Source: Ciona intestinalis
Lineage: Eukaryota; Chordata; Ascidiacea; Phlebobranchia; Cionidae
Reading direction: 5' to 3'
Length of the DNA: 64,000 bases
Assembly (NCBI RefSeq): GCF_000224145.3
Contig: NC_020168.2
Coordinates: 6,030,887-6,094,886 of the forward strand
Made by a program: the position numbers and the translations under genes. Shown in pieces: positions 33,101-45,264 of this stretch; within the stretch, counting starts at the first letter, position 1; every line of letters begins with the position of its first letter. A model generated the notes under the pieces. The model made no database searches. It worked only from the letters and a program-made list of their open reading frames with translations, and was not told where the DNA came from.

Positions 33101-36100
33101 GCTTAACAATAGGCAAACCTGTCACAAAAATGCATTTTCTACCGACACTTCTGAGTTGCTAACACACAAATGTTTCAGGTAGTAAATCACACAATGCACA
33201 TTCAAGTGCAACAGAAACTTTCAAAAAGGTCAGTTCGAATGTTTTTGCTTCTGTTATATTAAATATTCGAACTCTTCAGAAAAGTGGATCAATTAAGTCT
33301 AATTCATGTAATTCACTACTTTTGAAACAGCTATTTTATTTGTTTTTTATCTATTTTTTTAGATATTTAATTTAATTTTTTGCACTTTGCATTTTTATTT
33401 TTTGCATTTTGAATGTTATATCTTTAAACACCTTTATTACTTTTTAACATTTGATTTATGCAAGGATATGAAAGAATCGTTTGCCGACATCAGAAGCCAT
33501 CTTTCCCCATATGTTGACACACTACAGTTAAAGATGGCAAGCAGTGCTGAGCAATTGACCAACAAACTACAGTCCCAAGTAAAATAATAGTTTTACTGTG
33601 GATTTAACTTTAAAATAAAAAAACTGAAAAAAATTATAAAATGTGAAACAGAATCATGAAATACATTACATTTACTTTAAAGGCAAAAACTTTAAAGAAT
33701 AAAGTTTCGTTCCTTCCTGTATCTGACCTTGCTGGAAAGTTGATATCCTCGAACCTTGAATCTGTAAGAAGAGGTAGCAATGTATCGGAGGTGGTTGAGC
33801 TGTCACGATGTCTTGAAGATTCTCCTCCCAAGATCAAGACAACTGATGAAGATGTCGTTCAACTTGTGATGAGAGAACTTGTGGATCAAGTTTGTGAACT
33901 GAGAGACCAAGATGAGTTCCTACGCTCACAGGTTGGAAGTTTATTTTGTTTTATTTCCTTCTATGAAGGTGAGGTTGTACATTGCACACCATGGGTTCTG
34001 AGATTTATCTTTTGTTTTTGTATTCACACATGCATTTAATTTTTATTTCCTGAAAAAAAAACTCCGCAAAGTTTACAAAGCCATTCCAATGAAACCAGTG
34101 TTGTTTATTATATTAACTTTTTTCCCCGATGTAGTTTATCGAAACAATTAAGTTAAAAGTTATTTCGATGTCACATTTCAGGGAATTGTGACATCACAAA
34201 CACATTCAGTTTACCACGTGGTTGACACTACAGCCGAACAACCTCGAAAATCTTTCTTTGATGAAGTGGAGTATTTTGCCAGCAAAGAAACTGAAGACAT
34301 TTTATTTAGTTCGAAAATTCGTAAAAAGAAGCATAGAAAAGGTGGTTACATCTTTCTGTACAATTAGGTTTTTATTTATCATTTTTGTTGTCAATTATAT
34401 TGAAGATATAACATACAAGTTTTTGTTTTACCTGTTCAACTCATGCTTTTTTTAACTTTTCTACTCATGAATCATCAATACAGTTCTTTAACAACTTAAC
34501 AAAACATGCAATAAGGAGCAAAAAATCTCTTCTTTCGTTTTATGTGCTCTTCAACTGTTTTCTATTAAACCTAAATATTTTGCTGGTGTACCACCTAGAA
34601 GACCTTCATGTACCACAAGTGGTATGTTGTCAAAACTCTAGAAGCAGTGAAGATATGATACAGATTAACTGATACCCCAAATTCAGTTTTGTTTTTAATT
34701 AGGTTTTTTCTTTACTTCAGGTTCAATCTTGCATCCAGTCGAAATATCAAAAGTTGAATGTGATGTTGTTGGCAAGTCAACTTTAACCAGTGACCTTCAT
34801 TCTGTCCAGGTTTTAATTTGTTTTTTTTTGTTTTTAAAAATATAAAAATGATTCTATTTTGTTGTATATCAATTGTAGCCTTTGAAATATAATAATACTG
34901 AGTTTATTATTTTAACGGAAGGGTGCTCTTAATTGGTACGACTCCCAATAATTTTGGATTCGTATGCCACTGATTTGGGTGTAGACCATACTTGTTCTAA
35001 GAGTAAGAGCACTATTGTAGAAATCGTAAGTTGGTAAAAAGTAAAGATTAAAACACAATGTTTTTCAAGACATTAAAAGACAACCGGAAGGAAAGTTTGT
35101 TTTTTAATACGGAGGAAGATCATACAAACGATTCGGATGAATTTGAAGTTGCGATATTTAACGATGAGACTCATCTAGAGCACAATTCAAGAAAACCAAA
35201 AAAGTGTGGAAACGAACACATTAAGAGTGAAAGCGCAGAAAAACTGTCCCATAATGACATTGACACAGTTGAAAAACCCTCACAGATTGATCTAGTTTGT
35301 CACATTGAACGATCTCTTGATATTAAAGCAGAAAATTCGAATGAAATATTTCCAGAAGAATTATTTCTTGAAAAATGGCAAACTTCGGCAATTGAGAATG
35401 ATTCTGTTTGCGTTAAAGATGATCAAAATGGTGTAACATCATCTCATGATCCCACTAACCAATATACAGAAAGTCCAAGCCACTCTCAAGATATTATGAA
35501 TCACACATATGATCTTAACGACTTTCCTGATGACATAGAATTACAAACAACTCAAAGAAAAACAAGTGAACATGATGAATTCTTTCAAGAGGACCATACT
35601 GATGATTTGGAACAATTTTCACCTAAAACTAAAAAAAGTTTTAATTTTGATGAAGTAACAGTTAGTAAACCAAAAGAAGAAAATGAATTTGGTTTAAAAA
35701 TTGACTCTGACGTTTTATCTTCCATCCAAAGTTTAACTGAGAGTTCACAGCCTGAAGAAGAAAGTGAATGTTTACAAAGTTCAATAAGTTTTGATATTTA
35801 TGCCGTCAAGGACGGAGATCATGATTTTCAAAGTGAAGAAGAAGAATCGGTCCAGGTTCGTTAAAACAATTTTAATTTTGTTATAGATATATGCGCCAAA
35901 CCTGGGGTGGCAGAGTAGGCAAGCCTACCTTAAAAGTTTCTGTGATGCAGTACATCAGAAAACATTGCCACTATATTTGTTTTAAAAGAATGTGCGTCCA
36001 ACTATCTCTACCTGCCCTGCATTTAAAGTTTAGTGCCTATGGTTGTATTATTGTTGTTGTAGATAAGTTTTCCATCATACATCAAACGTATTGTTCATTT

Positions 36101-39100
36101 TTTAACAAGATTTTTTATACTTCTTCTACAATTCTATGTTAAACTTCTTTCACCCTTAGTGCTTTTTTTAGGACAACTTTCCAGAATTAGACGATGATGT
36201 GAAAAATACAGTCAGTGATGAAATAATTGGACAATGTGATGAGCAGAGTACTCAGGTTATATTACAAATATTCTGTTTCTTAAGCTTCCTATAATGTATA
36301 TAATAATAAGTCAACTGTTTCTGTCCCACCATTCGACAATAAATATGTCATTCATTCATTTATTCATAAAGATAACACAATAGTTGAGTGAACTTGTCCC
36401 AAGAAACAATACCTTTTTATTTTTATAATTTTTTGTATTTTTATTTCAACCGTTTCAGTCAGAAAATCTTCTCTCAAGCGATGTGGTTCGAACTGCATCT
36501 GCATCAGATGTTTGGACAATACATGTCACTCCTAAGGACAGCATAATTAAACTGGCAGGTAAGTAAAATATGAATGATAAAGGGACATTTACTAATTCTT
36601 GTGTGGAGGGCAAATGAGGCTATATGCCATTTATGAGTTGCTACCATGTGTGTAACTTTTTGTAGGTGATTGTTTTAACTTTTTGCATGGTTGACAATTT
36701 GCACAACCCATTTGTGATAATGAGTTAAAGCAAAAACTTTCTGGGAGCCCATACACCTACAATGGTAGCAGCATTGGACATTGAACTTGGTTTTCTTTAG
36801 TTTCGATGCAAGTGACCCAACCACTAAGCCACTCTTATAAATATATATTTATTGTCCTTTACTTTCATTCTTAAAGCCTCCAGCTCTGGGGATACCATCT
36901 GCCATGTTGCTTACGGCAACAATGTTTTTGTTGCCATGGAAACATTGAATAATGAATATAGAATGACGTGGAACAAGTTGGAAAAGTTGGCGACTCAAGT
37001 TTCAATATCACCATCTGGTATGTTTGGTTTACAATAATGTAAAATATATTTGCAAAAGTTAGTTGGGGAAAGAGAATAATTATTATATGATCCATTGTTT
37101 TTCCAGAATCCTTGTTAAGAAATAGTTTTTTTTATATATTTGTAATGGTTTTAATGTTATTGTTTAGAAAGATTTTGACAAGCTTTATTCTTTCATGGCT
37201 GGTATCTATTTTGATAAAAAAAAATTCAATTTTCCAGTTTTTGTTTTACTTATGCTTTGTTTAGTTATAAAAAAAAGTTTTAAAACAGAATTTTCATACA
37301 AATAAAAAGTATATATGTGTTTATAAAAAGTATTCTACATGATACCGCTATTGGAAAAGCATACATAATAATATAACTGAAAATAAATTCTATGTAAATA
37401 CATTGTCATTCTGTTTGTAATTTGTACAATTTCTAAAAAATAACATTTTGTTTCTAATTTTTTTAGGTGATGTAGTATGGATAGTAACTACCCATAGAGA
37501 TGTCTATGCTTCTAAAATCAACCGAAAGCAGAATAGTTTTACTGACTGGGAACTTGTGGCAAGCGGCAGCCATTTTGTTTGTCTCACTGCTACAGATGGT
37601 TGGATAGCATCAGGTAGATAAATACTTGTTAAATTTTTACACTTGTTTATATTTATGTCATCTTTTTTTGAATTGTTTGCAATAAAAACTTCAAAATATT
37701 TTTTGTAATAGTTTTTGATGTCTTTAAATTAGGTGACTTACAGAAATTTTTATCAATTGACAATATATTTCACACAAAAATGTTTCACATGTGTTTAAAT
37801 GGGATAAGGTTTAATGTACATTTTTTTCTCAATTTATAATGCATGTTATAAATGTGTTGTGTCAAATTGTAAATTTTGAGTTGTTTTATTTAGTGTAATG
37901 GAAACAGATCCAAATGATCTTAATCTTAACTAGTTTGATAATTCCTGATTTATTCCTGAAGAACTATTACAGGAGATAAACTGCTTCATATTTCTAATGT
38001 CAATTCTACTCAACCTTGTGGTTTAAATACACAAGAAATTGAACTGGATGGTGAATTAAAGGTAAAAGTTTCGTATTTGGTAACTCCTATGCAAGCACGA
38101 GGTGTATGAAACAGAATACTTGTGTCACAACGACTCTTCTTACCCCGCCACATGAGAATAAAACAAGTTTCATTCATTCATTTTGGTTCTCAATTTAAAA
38201 AAAATGGAAAAAAATCCTACTAAAAACACTAACTCGGTTGCATGTATGGTTTCTTGTAAGCTGGCACAATGTGTATAAACAGAACACCCGTGTTATATAA
38301 CAACTGTTGTTACCCCAGCATACAAGGATAAATTCGTTTTCATACTCTTTTTTTTGCTTTAGATAAGTCATATATCAGTAACCAATGAAGTTATATGGTT
38401 GTTAGTAGACGGTTGTATCTATTGCAAGTCACTTCATATGTTGGAAAATAATGAAATATGGAGAAAAGGTAAAATGACTAAATGTGTGAGTTTTTCAGGA
38501 GCGTTTAGTGTCTCACACTGTACATCTATATTAGTGTCATATATACCAGGGTTCATTGGTAAACAATTTTCTGTTGGTTCTAGAAGTTTTCATGAAACCT
38601 AATGTATTTAGATAGCTCTAGCAATGGCTTTTACTGCTAACAAGCACAACCTTATTCAAAAAATAGAATAAAAACATATTAAACATACACTTCAAAATGT
38701 TCGAATCATGTCTGCTAATAATATACTGTATAACAGGATTTTTTTAGAGCAATCTAACAAAGTAGTTCCCATTATTTAGTAAACAACCCGCACTCATTAA
38801 ATGGTGAAGACCTGAAAGTTAAAATGATCACATCTGATTACAACACAACTATGTGGGGGGTGGATGAGATTGGCAACTCCTGGTTCAGGTCAAAGGTCAC
38901 ACATAGAAATCCTAAGGGTTGTCACTGGTGGCAGGTAAGGGGAATTGTTGATGCGTTGTTTATTTCATAAACTAGTTTATACATATTTTTTAACTGGTAT
39001 ATTAGTTTCTGGCATACAATAAATCCACAAAGGAGGTATCTCTTTTTTGTGGGAGAGCACCTTGTTAGGGACCTGGATTTTGGCAAGATTTGGCCCATTA

Positions 39101-42100
39101 CTGATTTGTCAAACTTACATATGCAAAAGTTTTGTCAGTCTGATTTATTTCTTGTTAAACTAAATGTTTTGTTTGTGTGCCACCTACTAGTAGTTATTCA
39201 CTGCACATACAATAAGCATCTGGTGCTGGAAAAAATACCAGACAAGGTTAGGTCTAATCAATTGTTAAATAAAAGATACATATTTCGCCTAAATGGCATC
39301 TTAGTCTATTATTCAGATAGAATCTGCTTACTATTATTCTGTTTTATATTAACCAGGTTTATATGAATGAATATTTGTATGATGACCACAGAAGACTTCC
39401 GTTTCTTTCAATTCAAGTCTTACCAAAGATGCCATCTAGTATCATTGCAGCGGAGAAATATGCATCAGATGTTATTACTAACTCAATAGATAAGGTAAGT
39501 GTATTTACATGGTTAGAAAAACAAATATTTTATAATAAAAAAATAGTAATAATAATAATAGTAGGTACGAATACAGTCAGGTTTTACATGCCATGATTTT
39601 TAATTTTAACATATTACCATTTTTTAGTTTCCAATAGTATAGGTGGTAGGTAATAATTTCTTACCAAACATATAGTGTAGCCTACCCAATCATGGCATAT
39701 TAAATATATGGCCTAGGAGTACAACAGTATCCTGGTGCTACTAATACCCTTTTTGCATGGTCACTTTTATGCGNNNNNNNNNNNNNNNNNNNNNNNNNNN
39801 NNNNNNNNNNNNNNNNNNNNNNNGTCAATATGCGAGTACTTACGCGCATAAAAGTGACCATGCAAAAAGGGTATTAGTAACTGTAAATTACATCTAAATT
39901 TCATTATGAAACAATGGGTATAACTGATAATGTATCTAACTTAGGATTTTTCTTAGTTATCAAATTGGATTCATGGTTCTTCACAAGTAATCACAGTCTG
40001 CATAAGTTTGAGGGCGGTGTGGATCGCTTCAAGTGATAAAAAGTTACATGTCTGCAGAGGACCTGTTACAGGTTTGAAAATAAAACAATTCATATTAAAA
40101 AGTTTAAAAATGATCATGTTTCATTTTTAATGTTCTTGCAATCTTGATTTTAACTTTAAAAATGGTATTGTAGCGATAATAGTGATTGTTCTTCCGAAAT
40201 TATGTACATTAAAATAAACACTTTACATTTGTTCAAGTGAAACTGTAACAATATAAAAAAACAAATGCCTGATTTGTAGATAAATAGGTAGGGCGTGACA
40301 TTACTTGTGCAAAATGTGACCGACTAAGCTGTATTTCTACAGAATCAATATGTATTAGAAAAAATGTCTATATTTTTTGTAACATTTTGATTTATTATAA
40401 AGGCAACAGATGGAGTGTTCCTAACATTCCTGGTATTGCATCGTCAACTAAATGGAATCATATTGTGTCTTCCTCGTATTTTTCATCTGACAGTGGCTCT
40501 TGGGAGGGTGGGTAAAGAGTGGCAAGCTGAATACTTATCTCTACTAGCTTGGGTGTGGATTTCTATAAAAACCTTGTTATGGGCATGAAAGGCTTAGAAC
40601 TGGTGTTACAATTAGCAATAAATTAACTGATTTTATTCTAAAAATAATAGATCTCATTACACTTGTTACTGAAATTTTATCAGGTTTGGTATGGGTTGCC
40701 CGTAGCAACGGAGAAATTATTTGTTTTCCATCTTCAACAAATGAGCAAAACCATACTATTGCGATTGCACCACCTACTGCGGACGAGACAAATGTGGTGT
40801 CATTGTCCGCTTGCCGCAATGCATTGTGGATGGTTTTAGATTCCGGCGAGATTTGGGTAAGATCGGGAATTTCAAACGAGTATCTTGAAGGCAAATCGTG
40901 GGAACGAGTTGAATACAACAATCAACTGGGTAATAGTTTGGTGATAATCATTTGTACATATATAAATTACATAGATATGTATGTAACTTGCTTCATGCTC
41001 CCATGGCTTGAAAAGGACAGTTGTTATAACATGGGTGTTCTGTTTCATATACCTCGTGCCAGCTTACGAGTTACTCTTTAAATTTAATATTAAAACTTTT
41101 TAGATGTAAAAATGTTGCACATAAGTTGTGGGTCGCAGTATGTGTGGGCGGTTGATACAAATGGAGAAGTTTACATGAGAGTTGGGGTGACAGTGACTGA
41201 TGATCACACCACTATGACACCTGCATGGTTATCGCTTGGTAACTCACCTTTCAATGCAAGTGGATCAAAGTTTATACAGGTTGTGATTGGATGTTGGAAG
41301 TATGAATGAATGTAATTTATTTACCGTGGGGGGAAGTGACAGTTGGTATAACATGGATGCTCTGTAAATCTGTTTCATACACCTCGTGCCAACTTATGAG
41401 TTTGTGGAGATTATTTTTTTTGTGGATTTTTATTTTTTCGGTTTTGGTGTATGGCTAGCAATTTGGACAATTCATTATTGATATTGACCACGTGGTTTAT
41501 GCATTTTTAAGGAGTTAAACTCCTTGTTTTGTATAGGTGGTCTGTGGACCTTCAGATAACAATGTCTGGGCAGTTGATAACTTGGGAAAAGTGTTTATAA
41601 GAACACAGATAACTAATGAATGTCCAGTAGGGGAGGATTGGAAAATTGTTGAAGGTATGTATGTGTTGTTTGTAGTGGGATTATTTGTAGTTAGATTTCT
41701 GGACAGCTCAACCGCAAGAATAAATGATCAACCAGGTACGACAGGAGGCCAGGCAGAAAAATCACTGACTCAGAATACAAATGCATAACATGATTTGGGA
41801 GGGGCAGCCCTTATGATTATGAACTAAAAACAATGGGAACTTTAAGGTGAATGATATTGGCAGGGGCTCTGGTAAAGCAGATTGTGATAAGCAACCACAG
41901 CGTTTGGGCTTTAAAACAAGATGGTTCACTACTACGTCGCTTTGGAATATCCCACAGTGATTTTTCTGGGGACTATTGGAAGAAAATACCTGGCAACTTT
42001 TTCGCACTTGCTGGTAAATGCATGTCATATTGTATCAATTGTTCTTAATTATTAAAAATCTTAAACCAACTTAACCTAACAAGTTAAGATTGACGAATGT

Positions 42101-42376
42101 CATTGGCTGTGAAATGACATTATTTTGCTTTTTACAACTATTGTTATTTTAATAGTAATTGAAAAGGCAAATTAAAGTTCTGTATTACTAGTCACACCAT
42201 ATGATGAGCTTTGGGCAATTGATCAACATTTTCGTTTGCGGGGTCATATCACTCAAGCCTACAGACCCCCTCTATTGGAAATGTTTCACAATGATGAATC
42301 TGAGGTCACGAGTGAAAAAGGATCACATGATGATGAAACAATCGCCCCAGATGATGTTACTTGGGAGTTCATTTAA
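30162..42376 (+). CDS. TECPR2: Tectonin beta-propeller repeat-containing protein 2
   Basis: An autophagy and ER-export factor. About 27 exons. The first six (30162-30368, about 30787-30915, about 31234-31363, 31791-31947, 32072-32341, 32649-32812) encode the N-terminal WD40-type propeller (AWSPNGMKLFS in human, EWSSNGMKLFS here). The centre (33.2-36.6 kb) is an acidic, serine-rich, poorly conserved linker that includes KIRKKKHRK. From about 36876 the tectonin repeats follow, each with a W-x-V/I-D core: VVWIVTTHRDVYA, AVWIASSDKKLHV, ALWMVLDSGEIWVRSGI, YVWAVDTNGEVYMRVGV, NVWAVDNLGKVFIRTQI and SVWALKQDGSLLRRFGI. The protein ends DDVTWEFI, matching the WEVI LC3-interacting end of human TECPR2. 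A 50-N gap lies in one intron (39774-39823). Size is close to the 1411 aa of human. Confidence 0.95.
32865..32940. repeat. Short dispersed repeat (CCCATGGNGTGC type)
   Basis: Blocks GGCCTAAATCCCAGTTCCCA and TGGTGTGCTTAGCCATCTGG recur at 42685-42770 and, more weakly, at 32390-32440 and 51960-52010. Family unknown. Confidence 0.5.
36590..36835. repeat. SINE fragment in a TECPR2 intron
   Basis: It shows the block GACAATTTGCACAACCCATT, then ACACCTACAATGGTAGCAGC and a worn tRNA-like end near 36800-36835, in the same order as in the SINE at 9290-9622. Confidence 0.65.
38085..38345. repeat. Two SINE tail fragments
   Basis: The block GAGGTGTATGAAACAGAATA at 38100 and a second one, GTGTATAAACAGAACACCCG, at about 38270, each followed by an ACAACTGTTGTTACCCC-like stretch, sit in one TECPR2 intron. 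Confidence 0.6.
39739..39879. mobile_element. Small TIR element with an assembly gap inside
   Basis: Perfect 33-bp inverted repeats, CTAATACCCTTTTTGCATGG... at 39741-39773 and its complement at 39845-39877, bordered on both sides by TA. The 50-N gap falls between them, as often happens at hairpins. TA flanks suggest a Tc1/mariner- or PIF-type MITE; the family is not certain. Confidence 0.7.
40985..41080. repeat. SINE tail fragment in a TECPR2 intron
   Basis: Reads GTTATAACATGGGTGTTCTG, then TTTCATATACCTCGTGCCAG and CTTACGAGTTA. Confidence 0.7.
41325..41500. repeat. SINE fragment in a TECPR2 intron
   Basis: TTTCATACACCTCGTGCCAA is followed by TGTATGGCTAGCAATTTGGA and ATTCATTATTGATATTGACC, the same order as in the copy at 9290-9622. 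Confidence 0.7.
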
Positions 42377-43339
42377 CCTAGGGCTTCCCAAACATGTTTT
42401 ACCCTTTTTAACTTTTAATTTCTTCAACTCTTCATGGCTAATACATATGCTGTACTTTCAGTAAAATTTATAAACTCTTGGTGACCCCCAATTTGGGAAA
42501 CCTGATATAAAACTGTTGTTGTTCTGTTTTTATTTCAGCCTTATTTTATGCAATTGTTTCATCTGTGCAATTTTCCTTTGTAGGTGTTGTATATTGTATA
42601 ACGTCACTGTTTTTTTAAGTTTGTTTTAGAAATTTAAAGTGAAAGCATATGTGATTTTATTATGTTTCATTAACCTGCATCCCTTGGCGTAATGGGGAAA
42701 TTGTGGCCTAAATCCTAGGGCCCATGGCGTGCCACGCTGCGGGACCTAACCCACATAGAATAGAAATAACCTGCATCCCAATGTAAATCTTCTCGTTTCC
42801 GCAATTAAATTAGTTACGTCAAATGTATGGTGATAAGATCGGCAGAGTTTACATATTACCACGGAAACAGTTCTAAAACCTGCTTCCGTTGCTTATGTAT
42901 CTGCGGTAGCGCCCTCAACGCAAAGCAGAGATTAGTATCTTTCTATTTCGCATGAAAAATTGTACGTCCGACCCGTAGCCTACATGTTGCATTCACCTCG
43001 ACAACAGAACTGTAAGAATTACGAGCTGTTAGAATTACTGACTTTTTCACTGTTAAATCGACATTACTTTGCTGCTCCTTTTATTAATAAGCTAATCGTA
43101 TATTGAATTCTAATTGCAAGTCTTCGAACTTAAACCCCATCGCACACGCCACACATCATTCAGGCGCGTTATAACTGCGCAGTCAAATAGCAACAAAAAT
43201 TCGGCAAAATAGAATCTATAAGACCTTAACCACGTACTCAAACACCTTTGTTATACGACTTCGCTTAACCAAGCAGGGATAAATTAGTTACATTCATTCA
43301 CATTAAACTCGCATATTGTTGGTCCATCCATTTATTTTT
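42377..43339. other. Intergenic region between TECPR2 and the 21-residue-repeat gene
   Basis: The two genes converge here. A dispersed repeat (GGCCTAAATCCTAGGGCCCA) lies at 42685-42770. No exon is seen. Confidence 0.55.
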
Positions 43340-45264
43340 TTATCCATCCATTTTCAACTCTTGTTTTATTTTTGCTACAATGATTTTTACACGCTCCTTC
43401 CTCATTTTCTCCCATCCTCCCGTAGCTTCTTTCTTTATCACACGCTCGCCTGCTCCCACAACTTCTCTTCCTCCCTCAGCTCCTCCCCGTTTCTTTATTT
43501 CCCACTCGCCTCCTCCCGCAGTTTCTTTCTCTTTCTTTATCACACGCTCGCCTGCTCCAACAACTTTTCTTCCTCCTGCAACTTCTCTCTGTTTCTTTAT
43601 TTCCTGCGCGCACTTTTCTGCGGCTTTTATCTCTTTCTTTATTTCGTCTTTGCCTCCCCCCACAGTTTCTTTCTCTGTCTTTATTTCTTGCTTTGGCCTT
43701 CCCGAAGTTTCTCCCTTTTTCTTTATTTCCTCCTCATTTAAGTCTCTTTTTATTCTGCATGTTTAAAAATATCAACATAATTTCTTTTTAAATAAATGAC
43801 TTATTCCTCCCGTATAAAGAAAAGGGACGACATCGTTGAATGAACGGATGTAACTTAAGTATCCTCGCGCGGCGGTTTTATGCACCTCATTTCCGCTTAC
43901 AAGTTACAACATTACTTGTGGGTGATTATAACGGTTCACACGGTGTCTAATTTTATACACCAAGTGCCACGGGTTAATACGTACTTTGTGGGCGATTTTT
44001 CTATGGGAGATAAATGACAATTTACAAATGGGCTGAACTAATGGCCGTTACATTCCTTCAATCGTATCACTTATATTGACATCGAACCCTACAAAATCTA
44101 GTTACCAACCGAAACGCCTATAACTACTAAAAGTCTGAAACACAGCGCCGGAATAAAGAGTAAGTATGACAAAATAAATACCTGGCATTCTCTTTCCTTT
44201 CAATAAACTGTAAATAAATAATGTTTAAGTTTAAACAAACCAAAATAGGTGCAAACACTAACTTCCTGTAGCGGCAACCATCTGTAAAAAATAAACCTAA
44301 TTAAAATTTAAAAACGTTTTAATAAGAAATACAACAAATAGAAAATACATACTTCTTGTGTGGCGGGATTTTTCCTTGTCTGCAAAACATACGAATGAAT
44401 AAGCTAACTACACTTTAGCACTAATTTATTTATCGGTTCTAGTTGTTTTTAAAATCGACCTAAAACTAGCGTTTCGGCGTTTTTTGTAATAAAAAACAGA
44501 ACTGTACAATTCACTTACTTCTTTAATCTCAGAAACCTTTTGCGTCCAATATATCTGAAAAAAACAACTGTTAACATTTTTGTTTATATTATTGCATAAA
44601 CTTGTCTTAAATTATCGTGACAACTTACGAGTCGGGCTCTTTCAATTGCCCTATAAAGGAAAAGATAATACAAATTTATTAGCATTTTGTATTTCTATAA
44701 AACGACAGAACAAAAACTTACGTCTTCCTGCACTTGACGTATTTCTTTGTTCACTGTAAAAGAAAACGAATGTTACAATAAAAGTAGTGTTTGTGATGCT
44801 TAATTGCTGAGACTATACTAAAACCTGCTGTAACGTGTCATGTTTAGGGCAGTCATTTTAACATATTACGGCGTAAATAATATATATTTTATGGATTAAA
44901 ATTATAACAAGCATACTTACTGCTGTTGATACTCTATTGCATTTGTATTTATTCCGTTAAAGTTAAAATAATTTATGGATCCATAGTTCCTACACATATC
45001 GATATTTTTCATGACGTTTTTTCCATTGAACAAATTAATTTTTCCATAGTTTTTCATCATGACAATTCTTACTGACGATTGTGTCATGTTGTATAGATTG
45101 ACGGTTCCATAGTTTTTCATCACATCAATTCTCACCGACGAGTTTTTCAGGTGGTGTAAATTGATGGTTCCATAATTATTTAACATATCGATGTTTTTTG
45201 AACCGTTTCCCTCAACAAAGTTGCAAGTTTTATAATTACAAATCATATCGATTGATCTTCCCAT
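43340..45264 (-). CDS. Novel protein: five 21-aa repeats, microexons, charged tail
   Basis: I do not recognise this family. Eight exons join in perfect phase: 45264-44921, then six microexons 44753-44722 (32 nt), 44650-44629 (22), 44554-44519 (36), 44379-44353 (27), 44281-44263 (19) and 44207-44182 (26), then 43754-43340. The protein has 306 aa. Residues 1-105 are five tandem repeats of exactly 21 aa with the core IDMxxNYGTINL (for example IDVMKNYGTVNLYN, IVMMKNYGKINLFN). The regular I/V/L and N/G spacing suggests a small beta-solenoid or amyloid-type stack. The microexon part is basic. The last 137 aa are rich in Lys, Glu and Gly with repeated GAGERVIKKE and look like a charged helix or disordered tail. 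No signal peptide or membrane span. Likely cytosolic or nuclear; function unknown. Confidence 0.8.

Noticed and set aside
35891-36142. Open frame between two TECPR2 exons
   Set aside because: It starts after a good donor, has no homology and lies inside an intron.
43316-43766. Long plus-strand frames rich in Phe, Leu and Ser
   Set aside because: They are the complement of the Lys/Glu-rich last exon of the minus-strand gene, whose frame is supported by seven in-phase splice junctions.
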